Source of the DNA: JADJPO01 sp963724535
GTDB taxonomy: Bacteria; Actinomycetota; Actinomycetes; Actinomycetales; Kineosporiaceae
DNA length: 38,392 nucleotides
Direction: 5' to 3'
Assembly (NCBI GenBank): GCA_963724535.1
Contig: CAVRVD010000010.1
Location: forward strand, 1-38,392
In this document: positions 25,112 through 33,524 of the stretch, piece by piece
Layout: each line of letters opens with the position of its first letter
Numbering within the stretch: position 1 is the stretch's first letter
Position numbers and translations under genes: made by a program
Notes under the pieces: model-generated
Database searches by the model: none
Told to the model about the DNA's origin: nothing
The model's input: the letters and a program-made list of their open reading frames with translations, nothing else

Positions 25112-26274
25112 GCGCCACCTTGACCTGTCGCGGTTGCGGCGGGCCCGACCCGCGCCGCACGGTGGACCTGGGCCGCCAGCCCGCCTCGGACGACTTCCCC
25201 CGCGCCACCGACCCCGACCCGGACCTGCGCTGGCCGCTGGAGCTGTGGTTCTGCCCGCAGTGCGCCCTGGTGCAGCTCGGCCCGGTACCGGCGATGGCGG
25301 AGGAGCCGGTGCGCGCCGTCGAGTCGGCGACCCACCGCGCCCACACCAGGGCCGCGGTAGCCGCGGTGCTGGCCGACCACCCGCAGCTGGCGGGTGCCCC
25401 CGTCCGCGAGTTCGCCAGCCACCACGGCGGTTCCTGGCTGCCCGCCCTGGCCGAGCGCGGATGCACTGCGCTGACCGGCCCGTTCAGCCACGACCGGGCC
25501 GCGCTGCTCGTCGTCGACGCCCACGCGCTCGCCCACGAGGAGGACGTGCGAGGCTGCCTGGCCGTCCGGGCCGCCGCGCTGGCTCCGGACGGGTTGCTGG
25601 TGCTGGAGTTCCACCACCTGCTGGCCCTGGTCACCGGGGGCCAGTTCGACACGGTGCGGCACGGGCACTGGTCCTACCTGTCGCTGACCGCGGTGCGGAA
25701 CCTGGCCGCCGCGCACGGTCTGCAGGTGGTCCAGGCGATCACCCAACCGGTCTTCGGCGGGAGTCTGCGCGTCGTCCTGGGACACGCCGGCGCCGGTCAC
25801 CGCGTCGACGGCGGGGTGGCAGACCTGCTCGCCGCCGAGGCCGCGGCCGGGCTGGCCGACGGCCGTGGCCTGGCGGGGCTGGACGAGCAGGCGCACGCCG
25901 CGGCCGGTGCCCTGCGCGACTACCTCGCACAGCGACGCGCCGCCGGCGTCCGGGTGCTCGGCTACGGCGCGCCGTCCAAGGCCGCCGTCCTGCTCGGGCT
26001 CAGCGACGTCGGAACCGACCTGCTCGAGTTCACCGTGGACGCCGCCCCCCTCAAGCACGACCTGGCGATCCCCGGCGCGCGGATCCCGATCCGCCCGGTG
26101 GGCGACCTGGTAGCGGCCCGGCCCGAAGAGGTGCTCGTGCTCACCTGGGACATCGCCGACGAGGTGATCTCCGCCTTGGAGGCCGACGGGGGATGGGGCG
26201 CACGCTACATCGTCCCGCTGCCGCGGCCGCAGCTCGTGGCCGGCGGGGCCGTCGCCGGCGACCCACTCCGGTGA
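25108..26274 (+). CDS. Degenerate paralogue of sugar C-methyltransferase (probable pseudoenzyme)
   Basis: A 388-residue protein with the same three-part layout as the gene at 22396. The zinc ligands are intact (Cys7, Cys10, Cys49, Cys52), and so is the C-terminal domain (GYGAPSKAAVLLGLSDVG, FTVDAAPLKHDLAIPG). The SAM-binding domain has decayed. The glycine-rich motif has become VREFASHHGGSWL and the acidic GIEP has become LTGP. About 25 residues are missing before ALAHEED. The active-site YHEHYSYF is now RHGHWSYL (184-191), losing Tyr and Glu. The reading frame is intact and overlaps both neighbours, so the protein is probably made but catalytically dead. A scaffold or sugar-binding role is inference. 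Confidence 0.83.
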   Translation: MSATLTCRGCGGPDPRRTVDLGRQPASDDFPRATDPDPDLRWPLELWFCPQCALVQLGPVPAMAEEPVRAVESATHRAHTRAAVAAVLADHPQLAGAPVREFASHHGGSWLPALAERGCTALTGPFSHDRAALLVVDAHALAHEEDVRGCLAVRAAALAPDGLLVLEFHHLLALVTGGQFDTVRHGHWSYLSLTAVRNLAAAHGLQVVQAITQPVFGGSLRVVLGHAGAGHRVDGGVADLLAAEAAAGLADGRGLAGLDEQAHAAAGALRDYLAQRRAAGVRVLGYGAPSKAAVLLGLSDVGTDLLEFTVDAAPLKHDLAIPGARIPIRPVGDLVAARPEEVLVLTWDIADEVISALEADGGWGARYIVPLPRPQLVAGGAVAGDPLR

Positions 26275-26855
26275 GGGCCCTGCCCGGAGTGCTGGCCGGA
26301 GCCATCGTGTTCGAACCCCGGCCGGACGGCGATACGGCCACTGATCATGCCGACCCGACCCGGACCTTCGACGCCGAGCTGGCCCGCTCAGTCGGCGTCG
26401 ACGGCCGGAACCTGGTGCAGGAGTACCGGATCCGGCTGGACCAAGGCGCCGTCCACGGGCTCAGCCTTCGTACCGACGGTGGTGAGGGGCTCCTGGTCTC
26501 CTGCTGCGCGGGATCGGTGCTCGGCGTCGGGGTGGACCTGCGGCCCGGGTCGGTGACCTATCGCACCTGGATGAGCGTGGTGCTGGACGACGTGGGTCAT
26601 CGGTCGGTCTGGCTGCCGCCCGGCCTGGCCCACGGCTACCAGGCGTTGAGCGCCTCGGCGACGGTGTGCTGGCGAGCGAACCGGGTGCGTCAACCGCTGC
26701 TCGAGGCCGTGATCGCGCCGGACGACGCGCAGCTGGCGATCCCGTGGCCGCTGCCGCCCACCCGGGTGGCAGGAGCCGGCGCCGGGGGGAGCGCCCCCTT
26801 CGAGCTGGCGATGGTCGAGCCGTTCCTCGGCGACTGGTTCGGAGCGCTGGCATGA
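26271..26855 (+). CDS. RmlC-like cupin, dTDP-4-dehydrorhamnose 3,5-epimerase homologue lacking catalytic residues
   Basis: A 194-residue cupin. FEPRPDGD near 14-21, GSVLGVGVDLRPGS and WLPPGLAHGYQALS match RmlC strands in order. The catalytic RGLH motif reads HGLS (62-65), so the His base is replaced by Ser. The C-terminal Asp partner (LSDRD in mycobacterial RmlC) is absent. The usual YxCxxxY acid segment is CWRANRVR. It therefore should not epimerise. The GTG start overlaps the degenerate methyltransferase stop, and its own stop overlaps the flippase gene (ATGA). No rmlA, rmlB or rmlD is in the window. It may bind a keto-sugar or act as a structural partner. Confidence 0.8.
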   Translation: MRALPGVLAGAIVFEPRPDGDTATDHADPTRTFDAELARSVGVDGRNLVQEYRIRLDQGAVHGLSLRTDGGEGLLVSCCAGSVLGVGVDLRPGSVTYRTWMSVVLDDVGHRSVWLPPGLAHGYQALSASATVCWRANRVRQPLLEAVIAPDDAQLAIPWPLPPTRVAGAGAGGSAPFELAMVEPFLGDWFGALA

Positions 26856-29173
26856 CCCTGACCGGAGCCCGCACCGGTGGCGTGAGCGGCACCCTCGCCG
26901 GGGCCCGCCGGCATCCGGCACGCCGGGTGCTGGGCCGGCTCGGCTGGGGCGTGGGCGACCAGGCCGTCTCCAGCCTGGGCAGCTTCGCGCTGAGCCTGTA
27001 TGTGGCGCACACCTTCGGCGCCGCCGGCTTCGGCGCGTTCACCCTGGCCTTCGTCACCGCCTCGGTCGTCCTGAACGCCTCCCGGGGCACGGCCACGGAC
27101 CCGCTGCTGGTCCGGCACAGTGGCCCGGCCGACGCGGCCTGGCGACGCGCCGCAGGGGCCGCCACGGGCACCGCCGTGGTCGTCGGACTGGTCTGCGGGA
27201 CAATTTGCACCGCAGTGGGTCTGGTCATCCCCGGACAGGCCGGTCCCGCATTCGTCGCGATGGGTCTGGCGCTGCCCGGGGTGATGCTCCTGGACGCCTG
27301 GCGGTTCGCCTTCTTCTCGGTGGGACGTGGTCGCGCCGCGTTCGCGATCGACCTGGTCTGGACGATCGCGCTGGTGGCGGTGCTCGCCGCGCTGCACGCC
27401 GTCGGCGCCGCCGGGGTCGACCGGTCGCTGCTGGCCTGGGGCGTCACCGCCGCCCTGGCCGGGGGGATCGGTGCCGTGCGCGCAGGCGTGCGCCCGCGGC
27501 TCGGCGACACACTCGGCTGGCTGCGTCGGCACCGCGACCTCGCCGGCCGCTACCTGGCCGAGAACGTCACGTTCGCGGGGGCCTCCCAGCTGCGGGCCGT
27601 GGTCCTCGGCGGCGCCGTCGGACTGGCCGCGGTCGGTCAGCTCCGCGCCTCGGAGATGCTCATGGGACCCTTCGTGGTCATCCTCATGGGCATCAGCCAG
27701 GTCGCGGTGCCTGAGGCCGCCAGGGTGCTGCGGCAGCGCCCGGCGCGACTGCACCGGTTCTGCCTGGTCCTCGGCTCCGCGCAGGCCGTCGCCGCCGCCA
27801 CGTGGGGCCTGGCCATGCTGGTCGCGCTGCCTCTCGGCCTGGGCGAGATCCTGCTCCACGAGCTGTGGCCGCCTGCGGCCGCCCTGCTGCCCGCCGTGCT
27901 GGTAACGGTGGTGGCCTCCTGCTACACGACGGCCGCGCAGTCAGGTCTGCGCGCCCTCGGCGCCGCCCGGCGCAGCCTGCGCTCGCAGCTGTACGCCTCG
28001 GCCGGCTTCCTCGTCGGAGGTGGTGGTGGCGGGCTCGTCGCCGGCACCGCCGGCGCCGCCTGGGGCTCGGCCGTGGCCACCTCGGCGGCGGCGCTGCTGT
28101 GGTGGCACCAGCTGCGCGCCGGACTGCGTCAACACGCCACGACCGAACCAAGGAGACCGGCCATGACCGCTCAGCCCACGACCGACCCTTCGGTCGGCCC
28201 TGTGGTCGACCCTGACCCCGGCCACCACGGCGAGGCCGACCGTCCGCCGCGGATGAGCATCGGGCTGCCGGTGTACAACGGCGAGCGCTTCCTGGCGGCG
28301 GCCGTCGAGGCGCTGCTGGCGCAGACCTACACCGACTTCGAGCTGGTGATCAGCGACAACGCCTCGACCGACGCCACCGAGGCGATCGCCCGTAGCTTCC
28401 TGCGCGACCCGCGGGTGCGCTACCTCCGCCAGGAGCACAACATCGGTTCGGCGGCCAACCACAACGCCGTTGTGGAAGCGGCCCGGGGCGAGCTGTTCAA
28501 GTGGGCCTCGGACGACGACCTCTACGCCCCGGACCTGCTGCACCGGTGCGTGGAGGCACTGGACGCCCGCCCGGAGGTGGTGCTCGCGCACTGCGCCACG
28601 GCCTTCATCGACGAGTCCGGTGAGATCACCAACGTCGAGACCTACCCGCTGCGGACCGACGTGGGCGATGTCGTCACCCGGCTGCGCAGCCTGCTGTACA
28701 CCCAGGGCGGCGACGACATCTACGGGGTCATCCGAACGTCGACGATGCGGGCCGTGGCTCCGCACGGCAGCTACCACAACGCCGACCGGGTGATCGTCGC
28801 CGAGCTCGCGCTGCACGGCCGGTTCCACCAGGTGGGCGAGGCGCTGTACTTCCGCCGCGACCACCCGGGGCGTTGCGAGCGGGCGGCGGCAGGGCTGCGT
28901 CCACGCTGCGTCCGCCTCGACCCGGCCCGGGCCGACCGGTGGCGCCACCCGGCGCTGCGGCTCGGCGGCGAGTACCTGGCCGGCTATGTGCAGGCCATCC
29001 TGCGGGCACCGCTGGCCCCGGCCGACAAGGCACGGTGCCTGAGCACGCTTGCGGTATGGGTGCTCCGGCACGCCGACCCGCTGCGTCGCCGGCACCTGCT
29101 GAACAGTCCTGACCCGGCCGTGCGCGCTGTCGGCGCGCGGTCCTGGGTGGCACGGCTGGGAGGCTCCGAATGA
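26852..29173 (+). CDS. Fusion of Wzx-like flippase and GT2 glycosyltransferase
   Basis: One uninterrupted frame of 773 residues. Residues 1-437 form a polysaccharide-flippase-like membrane protein with many hydrophobic segments, including VGDQAVSSLGSFALSLYVAH at the start and MGISQVAVPEAARVL midway. After a Thr/Pro/Asp-rich linker, residues from about 470 form a GT2 domain with MSIGLPVYNGERFL, SDNASTDATEAIA and the metal-binding SDDD. An ATG at 28163 with AAGGAGA 6 bp upstream lies exactly at the junction, so a free 336-residue GT2 may also be made. The flippase moves lipid-linked repeats across the membrane. Fusing it to a cytoplasmic transferase could couple the last sugar addition to export. 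Both ends overlap neighbours by 4 bp. Confidence 0.82.
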   Translation: MTLTGARTGGVSGTLAGARRHPARRVLGRLGWGVGDQAVSSLGSFALSLYVAHTFGAAGFGAFTLAFVTASVVLNASRGTATDPLLVRHSGPADAAWRRAAGAATGTAVVVGLVCGTICTAVGLVIPGQAGPAFVAMGLALPGVMLLDAWRFAFFSVGRGRAAFAIDLVWTIALVAVLAALHAVGAAGVDRSLLAWGVTAALAGGIGAVRAGVRPRLGDTLGWLRRHRDLAGRYLAENVTFAGASQLRAVVLGGAVGLAAVGQLRASEMLMGPFVVILMGISQVAVPEAARVLRQRPARLHRFCLVLGSAQAVAAATWGLAMLVALPLGLGEILLHELWPPAAALLPAVLVTVVASCYTTAAQSGLRALGAARRSLRSQLYASAGFLVGGGGGGLVAGTAGAAWGSAVATSAAALLWWHQLRAGLRQHATTEPRRPAMTAQPTTDPSVGPVVDPDPGHHGEADRPPRMSIGLPVYNGERFLAAAVEALLAQTYTDFELVISDNASTDATEAIARSFLRDPRVRYLRQEHNIGSAANHNAVVEAARGELFKWASDDDLYAPDLLHRCVEALDARPEVVLAHCATAFIDESGEITNVETYPLRTDVGDVVTRLRSLLYTQGGDDIYGVIRTSTMRAVAPHGSYHNADRVIVAELALHGRFHQVGEALYFRRDHPGRCERAAAGLRPRCVRLDPARADRWRHPALRLGGEYLAGYVQAILRAPLAPADKARCLSTLAVWVLRHADPLRRRHLLNSPDPAVRAVGARSWVARLGGSE
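28150..28165 (+). promoter_or_regulatory. Internal ribosome binding site and start at flippase-GT2 junction
   Basis: AAGGAGA (28150-28156) is followed after 6 bp by an in-frame ATG (28163-28165). It is one of the best Shine-Dalgarno sequences in the locus and lies inside an open frame, without a stop codon between the two domains. Confidence 0.6.
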
Positions 29174-30435
29174 GCCTGCTGGTGACGACCGGTCGGCGGC
29201 CCCGCTTCCGGCCCCGGTCCAGGCCCCGGTCCAGGCCGGTGCGCCGTCCGGGGCTGTACGGGTTCATCGGCAGCGGGAACCTCGGCAACGACGCGTCGTT
29301 CGAGGTGGTCCTGGACTGGCTGAGGGGCTGTGGTGGCGAAGCCGTCTTCCCCCGGGTGATCACGCTGGCGCCCGAGGCGGTCCGGGAGCGGTACGGAGTC
29401 GAGACCGTCGCGCTGCGCATCGCTGACCCACTGCCGGACCGGACCGGTTGGACGGCCGCCCTGCTCCGGGTCGGGACCCGGCTGCTGGACCTGCCGCGGA
29501 CGCTCTGGTTGGTCCGGGGCGTGGACGCCGTCATCGTGCCCGGCATGGGGGTGCTCGAGGAGAAGCTCGGCGTCCGGCCCTGGGGTCTGCCGCTGTGGCT
29601 GGCCACGGTGGGCCTGGCCTGCCGGCTGCTGCGCCGCCCCCTGGTGCTGGTGTGCGTCGGCGCCGAGCCCATCCGTGACCCGGTGACCCGCCGCCTGTTC
29701 GTCGCCGCCGTCGCCCTGGCTGACCACGTCAGCTATCGGGACGCCCTCTCGGCCGAGGCGATGGCCCGCTGCGGCGCCCGCGAGCCCGACGCCGTGGCTG
29801 CGGACCTGGTGCTGGCCCGGTCACCGGGACCGGTGCACCGGCCTGAGCCCGGCCGGGTCGTGGTCGGGGTGATGCGCTACTTCGGCGACAGCGACCTCCC
29901 GGACGCGGGCGATGCCGCGAACCGTGCCTACCTGCGGGCCCTCACCACGGTGGTCGAGGCGCTGCTCGACGGCGGGGACCAGGTGGTGCTGGTCGGCGGG
30001 GACCGGGTGGACCGCGACGCCGCCGAGCGGCTTCGGGCGACGGTCGTCGAGCGGCGGCCGGGACTGCGCGACGAGGCGCTCCAGGTACGCCCGGTCGACA
30101 GCTACGACGACCTCTGTGCGGAGATGGCCCGGGCCGAGGTTGTGGTGGCCACCCGGTTCCACAACCTCGTCTGCGCCCTCTCGGTGGGGGTGCCGGTGGT
30201 GTCGGTGGGTTACGCGGACAAGAACGCGGCGCTGATGAGCGACCTGGGCCTGTCCGGCTTCAGCCAGTGCGTCGGCGACTTCGATCCCCACCGGCTGCTC
30301 GTCCAGCTGGACCGGGCCCGGCACAGCTCCTGGCCACGGCAAGCCGTCGCGGCCAGGCTGCACCAGCGCGCGGCCGCGGTCGAGCAGGTGCTGGACGACC
30401 TGGCGCACCGGCTGGACCTGGGCGGTCCTCGGTGA
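29170..30435 (+). CDS. Polysaccharide pyruvyl transferase family protein
   Basis: A 421-residue enzyme expected to transfer pyruvate from phosphoenolpyruvate to a sugar as a ketal. The glycine-rich N-terminal segment LYGFIGSGNLGNDASFEVVL corresponds to the family's GYGNLGDE motif. Later come VDAVIVPGMGVLEEKLG and the conserved His region ATRFHNLVCALSVGVPVVSVGY. A basic leader (RRPRFRPRSRPRSRPVRRPG, residues 9-28) precedes the fold and is partly made by a 12-bp tandem repeat. The ATG overlaps the flippase-GT2 stop. It is the last gene of the EPS run and converges on the aminotransferase. Pyruvylation would add negative charge to the polymer. Confidence 0.86.
   Translation: MSLLVTTGRRPRFRPRSRPRSRPVRRPGLYGFIGSGNLGNDASFEVVLDWLRGCGGEAVFPRVITLAPEAVRERYGVETVALRIADPLPDRTGWTAALLRVGTRLLDLPRTLWLVRGVDAVIVPGMGVLEEKLGVRPWGLPLWLATVGLACRLLRRPLVLVCVGAEPIRDPVTRRLFVAAVALADHVSYRDALSAEAMARCGAREPDAVAADLVLARSPGPVHRPEPGRVVVGVMRYFGDSDLPDAGDAANRAYLRALTTVVEALLDGGDQVVLVGGDRVDRDAAERLRATVVERRPGLRDEALQVRPVDSYDDLCAEMARAEVVVATRFHNLVCALSVGVPVVSVGYADKNAALMSDLGLSGFSQCVGDFDPHRLLVQLDRARHSSWPRQAVAARLHQRAAAVEQVLDDLAHRLDLGGPR
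29212..29235 (+). repeat. 12-bp tandem repeat in pyruvyl transferase leader
   Basis: CCCCGGTCCAGG occurs twice in a row inside the reading frame and encodes part of the Arg/Pro/Ser-rich leader. The unit is a multiple of three, so copy-number change would keep the frame. Confidence 0.85.
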
Positions 30436-30454
30436 GCTCAGCGGTGAGCTCAGC
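30431..30454. repeat. Tandem 12-bp repeat containing both convergent stop codons
   Basis: GGTGAGCTCAGC occurs twice in tandem. Each copy contains the palindrome TGAGCTCA. The first copy supplies the TGA stop of the pyruvyl transferase on the plus strand, and the second supplies the TGA stop of the aminotransferase on the minus strand. There is no T-tract, so it is not a classical terminator. Confidence 0.85.
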
Positions 30455-31763
30455 GGCGAGGCCGCAGCGCGGGTCGGACCGGCCGGCCGGCCAGGTGGCC
30501 GTCGATGCCGTGGTCCAGCGCCTTGCGGTAGACCAGGCCGGCCTCGTGGACCGCCTCGGCGGTGGCCGTGACGTCGTCCTCGGTGGTCGCGGCGCTCACC
30601 ACGAACGACGGGGCCAGGACGCCCCGCTCGAGCAGCTCGGCCAGGAACAGGGTGCGGAAGGCCTGCGACCGCTGGCCGTCGGCGTCCAGGGTGGTGTACA
30701 CGAGGTTCGCCGGGCGGCCCAGAACCTGGACGTGCTCGTCGACCCCGGACGCAGCCGTCGCCTCGCGCACCTGCTCGGCCAGCAGCGCGCCGATCCGCTG
30801 CATCCGGGCCAGGCTGTCCTCGGCCCGGTGGGCCTCGATGACGGCCATCGCCGCGGCCAGCGCGTGGGTCTCCGCCCCGTGCGTGGTGGACAGCAGGAAG
30901 ACCCGCTCGTCGTCGTGGTCGAAGCCGCCGAGGCGCATGTGCTCGCGCCGCCCGGCCAGGGCCGCGACCGCGAACCCGTTGCCCAGGGCCTTGCCGAAGG
31001 TGGACAGGTCGGGTTCGATGCCGAGCTCGGTCTGCACCCCACCCGTGGCGAGGCGGAACCCGGTGATCATCTCGTCGAGGACCAGCAGCACGCCGTGCTC
31101 GTCGCATACCGTGCGCAATGCGGCGAAGTAGCCGGGCGAGGGCTCGGTGAGGGTGACCGGTTCCAGGACGATCGCGGCGATCCGGCCCGGGTGGGCCTCG
31201 AAGAGCGACCGGACGTCGGCCACGTCGTCGTAGGCGAAGGTCAGGGTCAGGTCTTGCACGGCGCGGGGGATTCCGGCGGGCATCCCGGCGGACCCGATGA
31301 ACCAGTCGTCGACGGAGAAGAACGGGTGATCGCGGCAGACGGCGACGAGGTCGCGTCCGGTGACCGCGCGGGCGAGCCGGATCGCCGCCGTCGTCGCGTC
31401 GGACCCGTTCTTGGCGAACTTGACCATGTCGGCGTCGGGGAGCAGGTCCAGCAGAGCCTGGGCGGCGTCGAGCTCCACGGCGGCCGGACGGGTGAAGTTG
31501 GTGCCCCGCTCGATGGCCGCGGTGGCCGCGGCCGTGACCCGGGGGTGGGCGTGGCCGAGAGCGACTGCGCGCAGGCCGCTGCCATACTCGACGTACTCAT
31601 TGCCGTCGACGTCCCAGACATGCGAGCCGCGGCCGCGGACCAGCACCGGAGCCATGTGCTCGGGGTACTGGTCGGCGGCCTTGGCGTAGGTGTGCGCACC
31701 GCCGGGCACGATCTGCTCGAGCCGCTCGGTGAGCCGGACGGACGCGGAGAAGTCACGGGCCAT
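30450..31763 (-). CDS. Class-III aminotransferase, glutamate-1-semialdehyde aminomutase-like
   Basis: A 437-residue PLP enzyme. Features in order are the N-terminal IVPGGAHTYAKAADQYPEH, WDVDGNEYVEYGSGLRAVALGH, the phosphate-binding region KNGSDATTAAIRLA, the cofactor Asp in LLVLDEMITGFR and the Schiff-base Lys in STFGKALGNGF. GSA aminomutase for haem synthesis is normally encoded in a hemB/hemC region. The location beside an EPS locus suggests instead amino-sugar synthesis or another aminotransfer. No Shine-Dalgarno sequence is apparent before the ATG, which diverges from the beta-helix gene across 44 bp. It converges on the pyruvyl transferase. Remnants of a second gene of this family lie at 36875-37010 and 38222-38305. 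Confidence 0.88.
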   Translation of the reverse strand: MARDFSASVRLTERLEQIVPGGAHTYAKAADQYPEHMAPVLVRGRGSHVWDVDGNEYVEYGSGLRAVALGHAHPRVTAAATAAIERGTNFTRPAAVELDAAQALLDLLPDADMVKFAKNGSDATTAAIRLARAVTGRDLVAVCRDHPFFSVDDWFIGSAGMPAGIPRAVQDLTLTFAYDDVADVRSLFEAHPGRIAAIVLEPVTLTEPSPGYFAALRTVCDEHGVLLVLDEMITGFRLATGGVQTELGIEPDLSTFGKALGNGFAVAALAGRREHMRLGGFDHDDERVFLLSTTHGAETHALAAAMAVIEAHRAEDSLARMQRIGALLAEQVREATAASGVDEHVQVLGRPANLVYTTLDADGQRSQAFRTLFLAELLERGVLAPSFVVSAATTEDDVTATAEAVHEAGLVYRKALDHGIDGHLAGRPVRPALRPRR

Positions 31764-31807
31764 GTGCCAGGTGTCGGCGGCCGCGGGCGCCGACCTGAGG
31801 AGGTGCG

Positions 31808-33436
31808 ATGAGGTTGCGGACGTCGCGCCGTGCCGGCGTCCGGCCCCGCGACCTCCTACCGCTCGCCGCCGCCGTCCTCATGGCGGCGGGCTGCACCGGC
31901 GGTCCGTCGACGGGCGGGGCCGGTTCGGTCCCGCCACCCCCGTCCGGTACGTCCACCGACGCGGCTGCGCTGCCGCACCCGTCCTCGTCGTCGTCCGGGT
32001 CGCCGGGCACGACCGCCGGCTCCGCCCCCGCCGACCCCCCCGCTCGGGTGTGCGACGACCCCGGGCTGGCCGGGCCGGCCCAGGCACCGGACGGCGCGGT
32101 CACGGTGCGTCCGGGGCAGTACCTGCCCGAGCTGGTGGCCGCCGCACCGGCCGGCACGACGTTCTGGCTCGCCCCGGGTGTGCATCGTCTGACGGACGGG
32201 AGGTTCGACCAAATCGTGCCTCGGGACGGCGACACCTTCGTCGGGGCCCCGGGGGCGGTTCTGGACGGGCGGCGGGTGAACAGCTACGCCTTCGGCGGAC
32301 AGGCCCGCGACGTGGTGATCCGTCACCTGACGATCCAGGGGTTCGGTCCGGTGGGTGGAAACAACAACGAGGGTGTGGTGAACCACGACTCGGCACCCGG
32401 GTGGACCGTCGAGGCCAGCACCGTGCAGGCCAACGCGGGCGCCGGGGTGATGATCGGGTCCGGGACGGTGCTGCGGGGCAGCTGCCTGCGGGACAACGGA
32501 CAGTACGGGTTCAACGCCTACCATCGCGACGGCGTGCGCGACGTCGAGCTGAGCGGCAACGAGATCACCGGCAACAACACCGACGACTGGGAGGCTCGCC
32601 TCGACGGGTGCGGCTGCACCGGCGGCGGGAAGTTCTGGGAGACGGTCGGGGCCCGGGTGGTCGGAAACTATGTGCACGACAACCGCGGGGCGGGGCTGTG
32701 GGCCGACACGAACAACTCCGCCTTCCTGGTGCAGGGTAACTACGTGGCCGGCAACGACGCCGAGGGCCTGTTCTACGAGACCAGCTACAACGCTGCCGTG
32801 GTCGCGAACACCTTCGTACGCAACGGCCTCGTCCAGGGACCGCGCAACCCCGGGTTCCCGACGGCGGCGGTGTACCTGTCCGAGTCGGGCAGCGACCCCA
32901 GGGCGCCCGGCCCCTACGGCGATCGGCTGCTGGTCGCTCGGAACGTCTTCCGGGACAACTGGTCCGGGGTCATGGCCTGGGAGAACGCCGACCGGTTCGC
33001 CGGGTCTCCGGCGAACACCAGCAGCGGGACGACGACCCTGGTCAACCCCCGGGCGACGGTGACGGCGTGCTCCACCCCGGAGCTGGTGGCCACGGCGCCC
33101 TACCTCGACGACTGCCGCTGGAAGACCCAGAACGTGCTCGTCGAGGACAACCTGTTCGTCCTGGACGCCGATGCGGTCCCCGGCTGCGCTGCCGCGCAGG
33201 GCTGCGGGTACAACGGGCTGCTGTCGAACTACGGCACCTATCCGGACTGGTCGCCCTACCAGGGGGAGGTGGTCGGGGAACGGGTGGCGTTCGAGCAGGG
33301 CAACCGGTGGCGATCGAACACCTACCGGGGGCGCTGGGCCTTCGTCTCGCCCGCGCAGGGTGACGTGCTCTCCCCGCGGCAGTGGCAGTCCGCGCCGTTC
33401 GACCAGGACGTGGGCAGCACCTTCGACACCGCGTGA
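31808..33436 (+). CDS. Right-handed beta-helix repeat lipoprotein
   Basis: A 542-residue exported protein. The N-terminus has a basic region, a hydrophobic stretch LLPLAAAVLMAAGC with a lipobox-like Cys29, then a Ser/Pro/Thr-rich linker to about residue 80. The rest forms repeated parallel-beta-helix turns rich in Asn (VVIRHLTIQGFG, VELSGNEITGNNTDD, ARVVGNYVHDNRGAGLW, FLVQGNYVAGNDAEGL). This fold is common in polysaccharide lyases, epimerases and hydrolases such as AlgG or pectate lyase. It may act on the EPS outside the cell. The catalytic type cannot be assigned. GAGGAGG lies 4 bp before the ATG. It diverges from the aminotransferase, and the promoter must fit within or beyond the 44-bp gap. 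Confidence 0.85.
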   Translation: MRLRTSRRAGVRPRDLLPLAAAVLMAAGCTGGPSTGGAGSVPPPPSGTSTDAAALPHPSSSSSGSPGTTAGSAPADPPARVCDDPGLAGPAQAPDGAVTVRPGQYLPELVAAAPAGTTFWLAPGVHRLTDGRFDQIVPRDGDTFVGAPGAVLDGRRVNSYAFGGQARDVVIRHLTIQGFGPVGGNNNEGVVNHDSAPGWTVEASTVQANAGAGVMIGSGTVLRGSCLRDNGQYGFNAYHRDGVRDVELSGNEITGNNTDDWEARLDGCGCTGGGKFWETVGARVVGNYVHDNRGAGLWADTNNSAFLVQGNYVAGNDAEGLFYETSYNAAVVANTFVRNGLVQGPRNPGFPTAAVYLSESGSDPRAPGPYGDRLLVARNVFRDNWSGVMAWENADRFAGSPANTSSGTTTLVNPRATVTACSTPELVATAPYLDDCRWKTQNVLVEDNLFVLDADAVPGCAAAQGCGYNGLLSNYGTYPDWSPYQGEVVGERVAFEQGNRWRSNTYRGRWAFVSPAQGDVLSPRQWQSAPFDQDVGSTFDTA

Positions 33437-33524
33437 GCCGGCCTGCGCAGCGGGGTTCGCCCGGTCCGGTGTAGGCGCGTGGGCACGGTGCCGATGGACA
33501 GCGGTGTATCACCCGGCCCGTTCG

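Noticed and set aside
28163..29173. Annotating the GT2 as a gene separate from the flippase
   Set aside because: No stop codon separates them, so the fusion is the primary call. The internal start is recorded as a regulatory feature instead.
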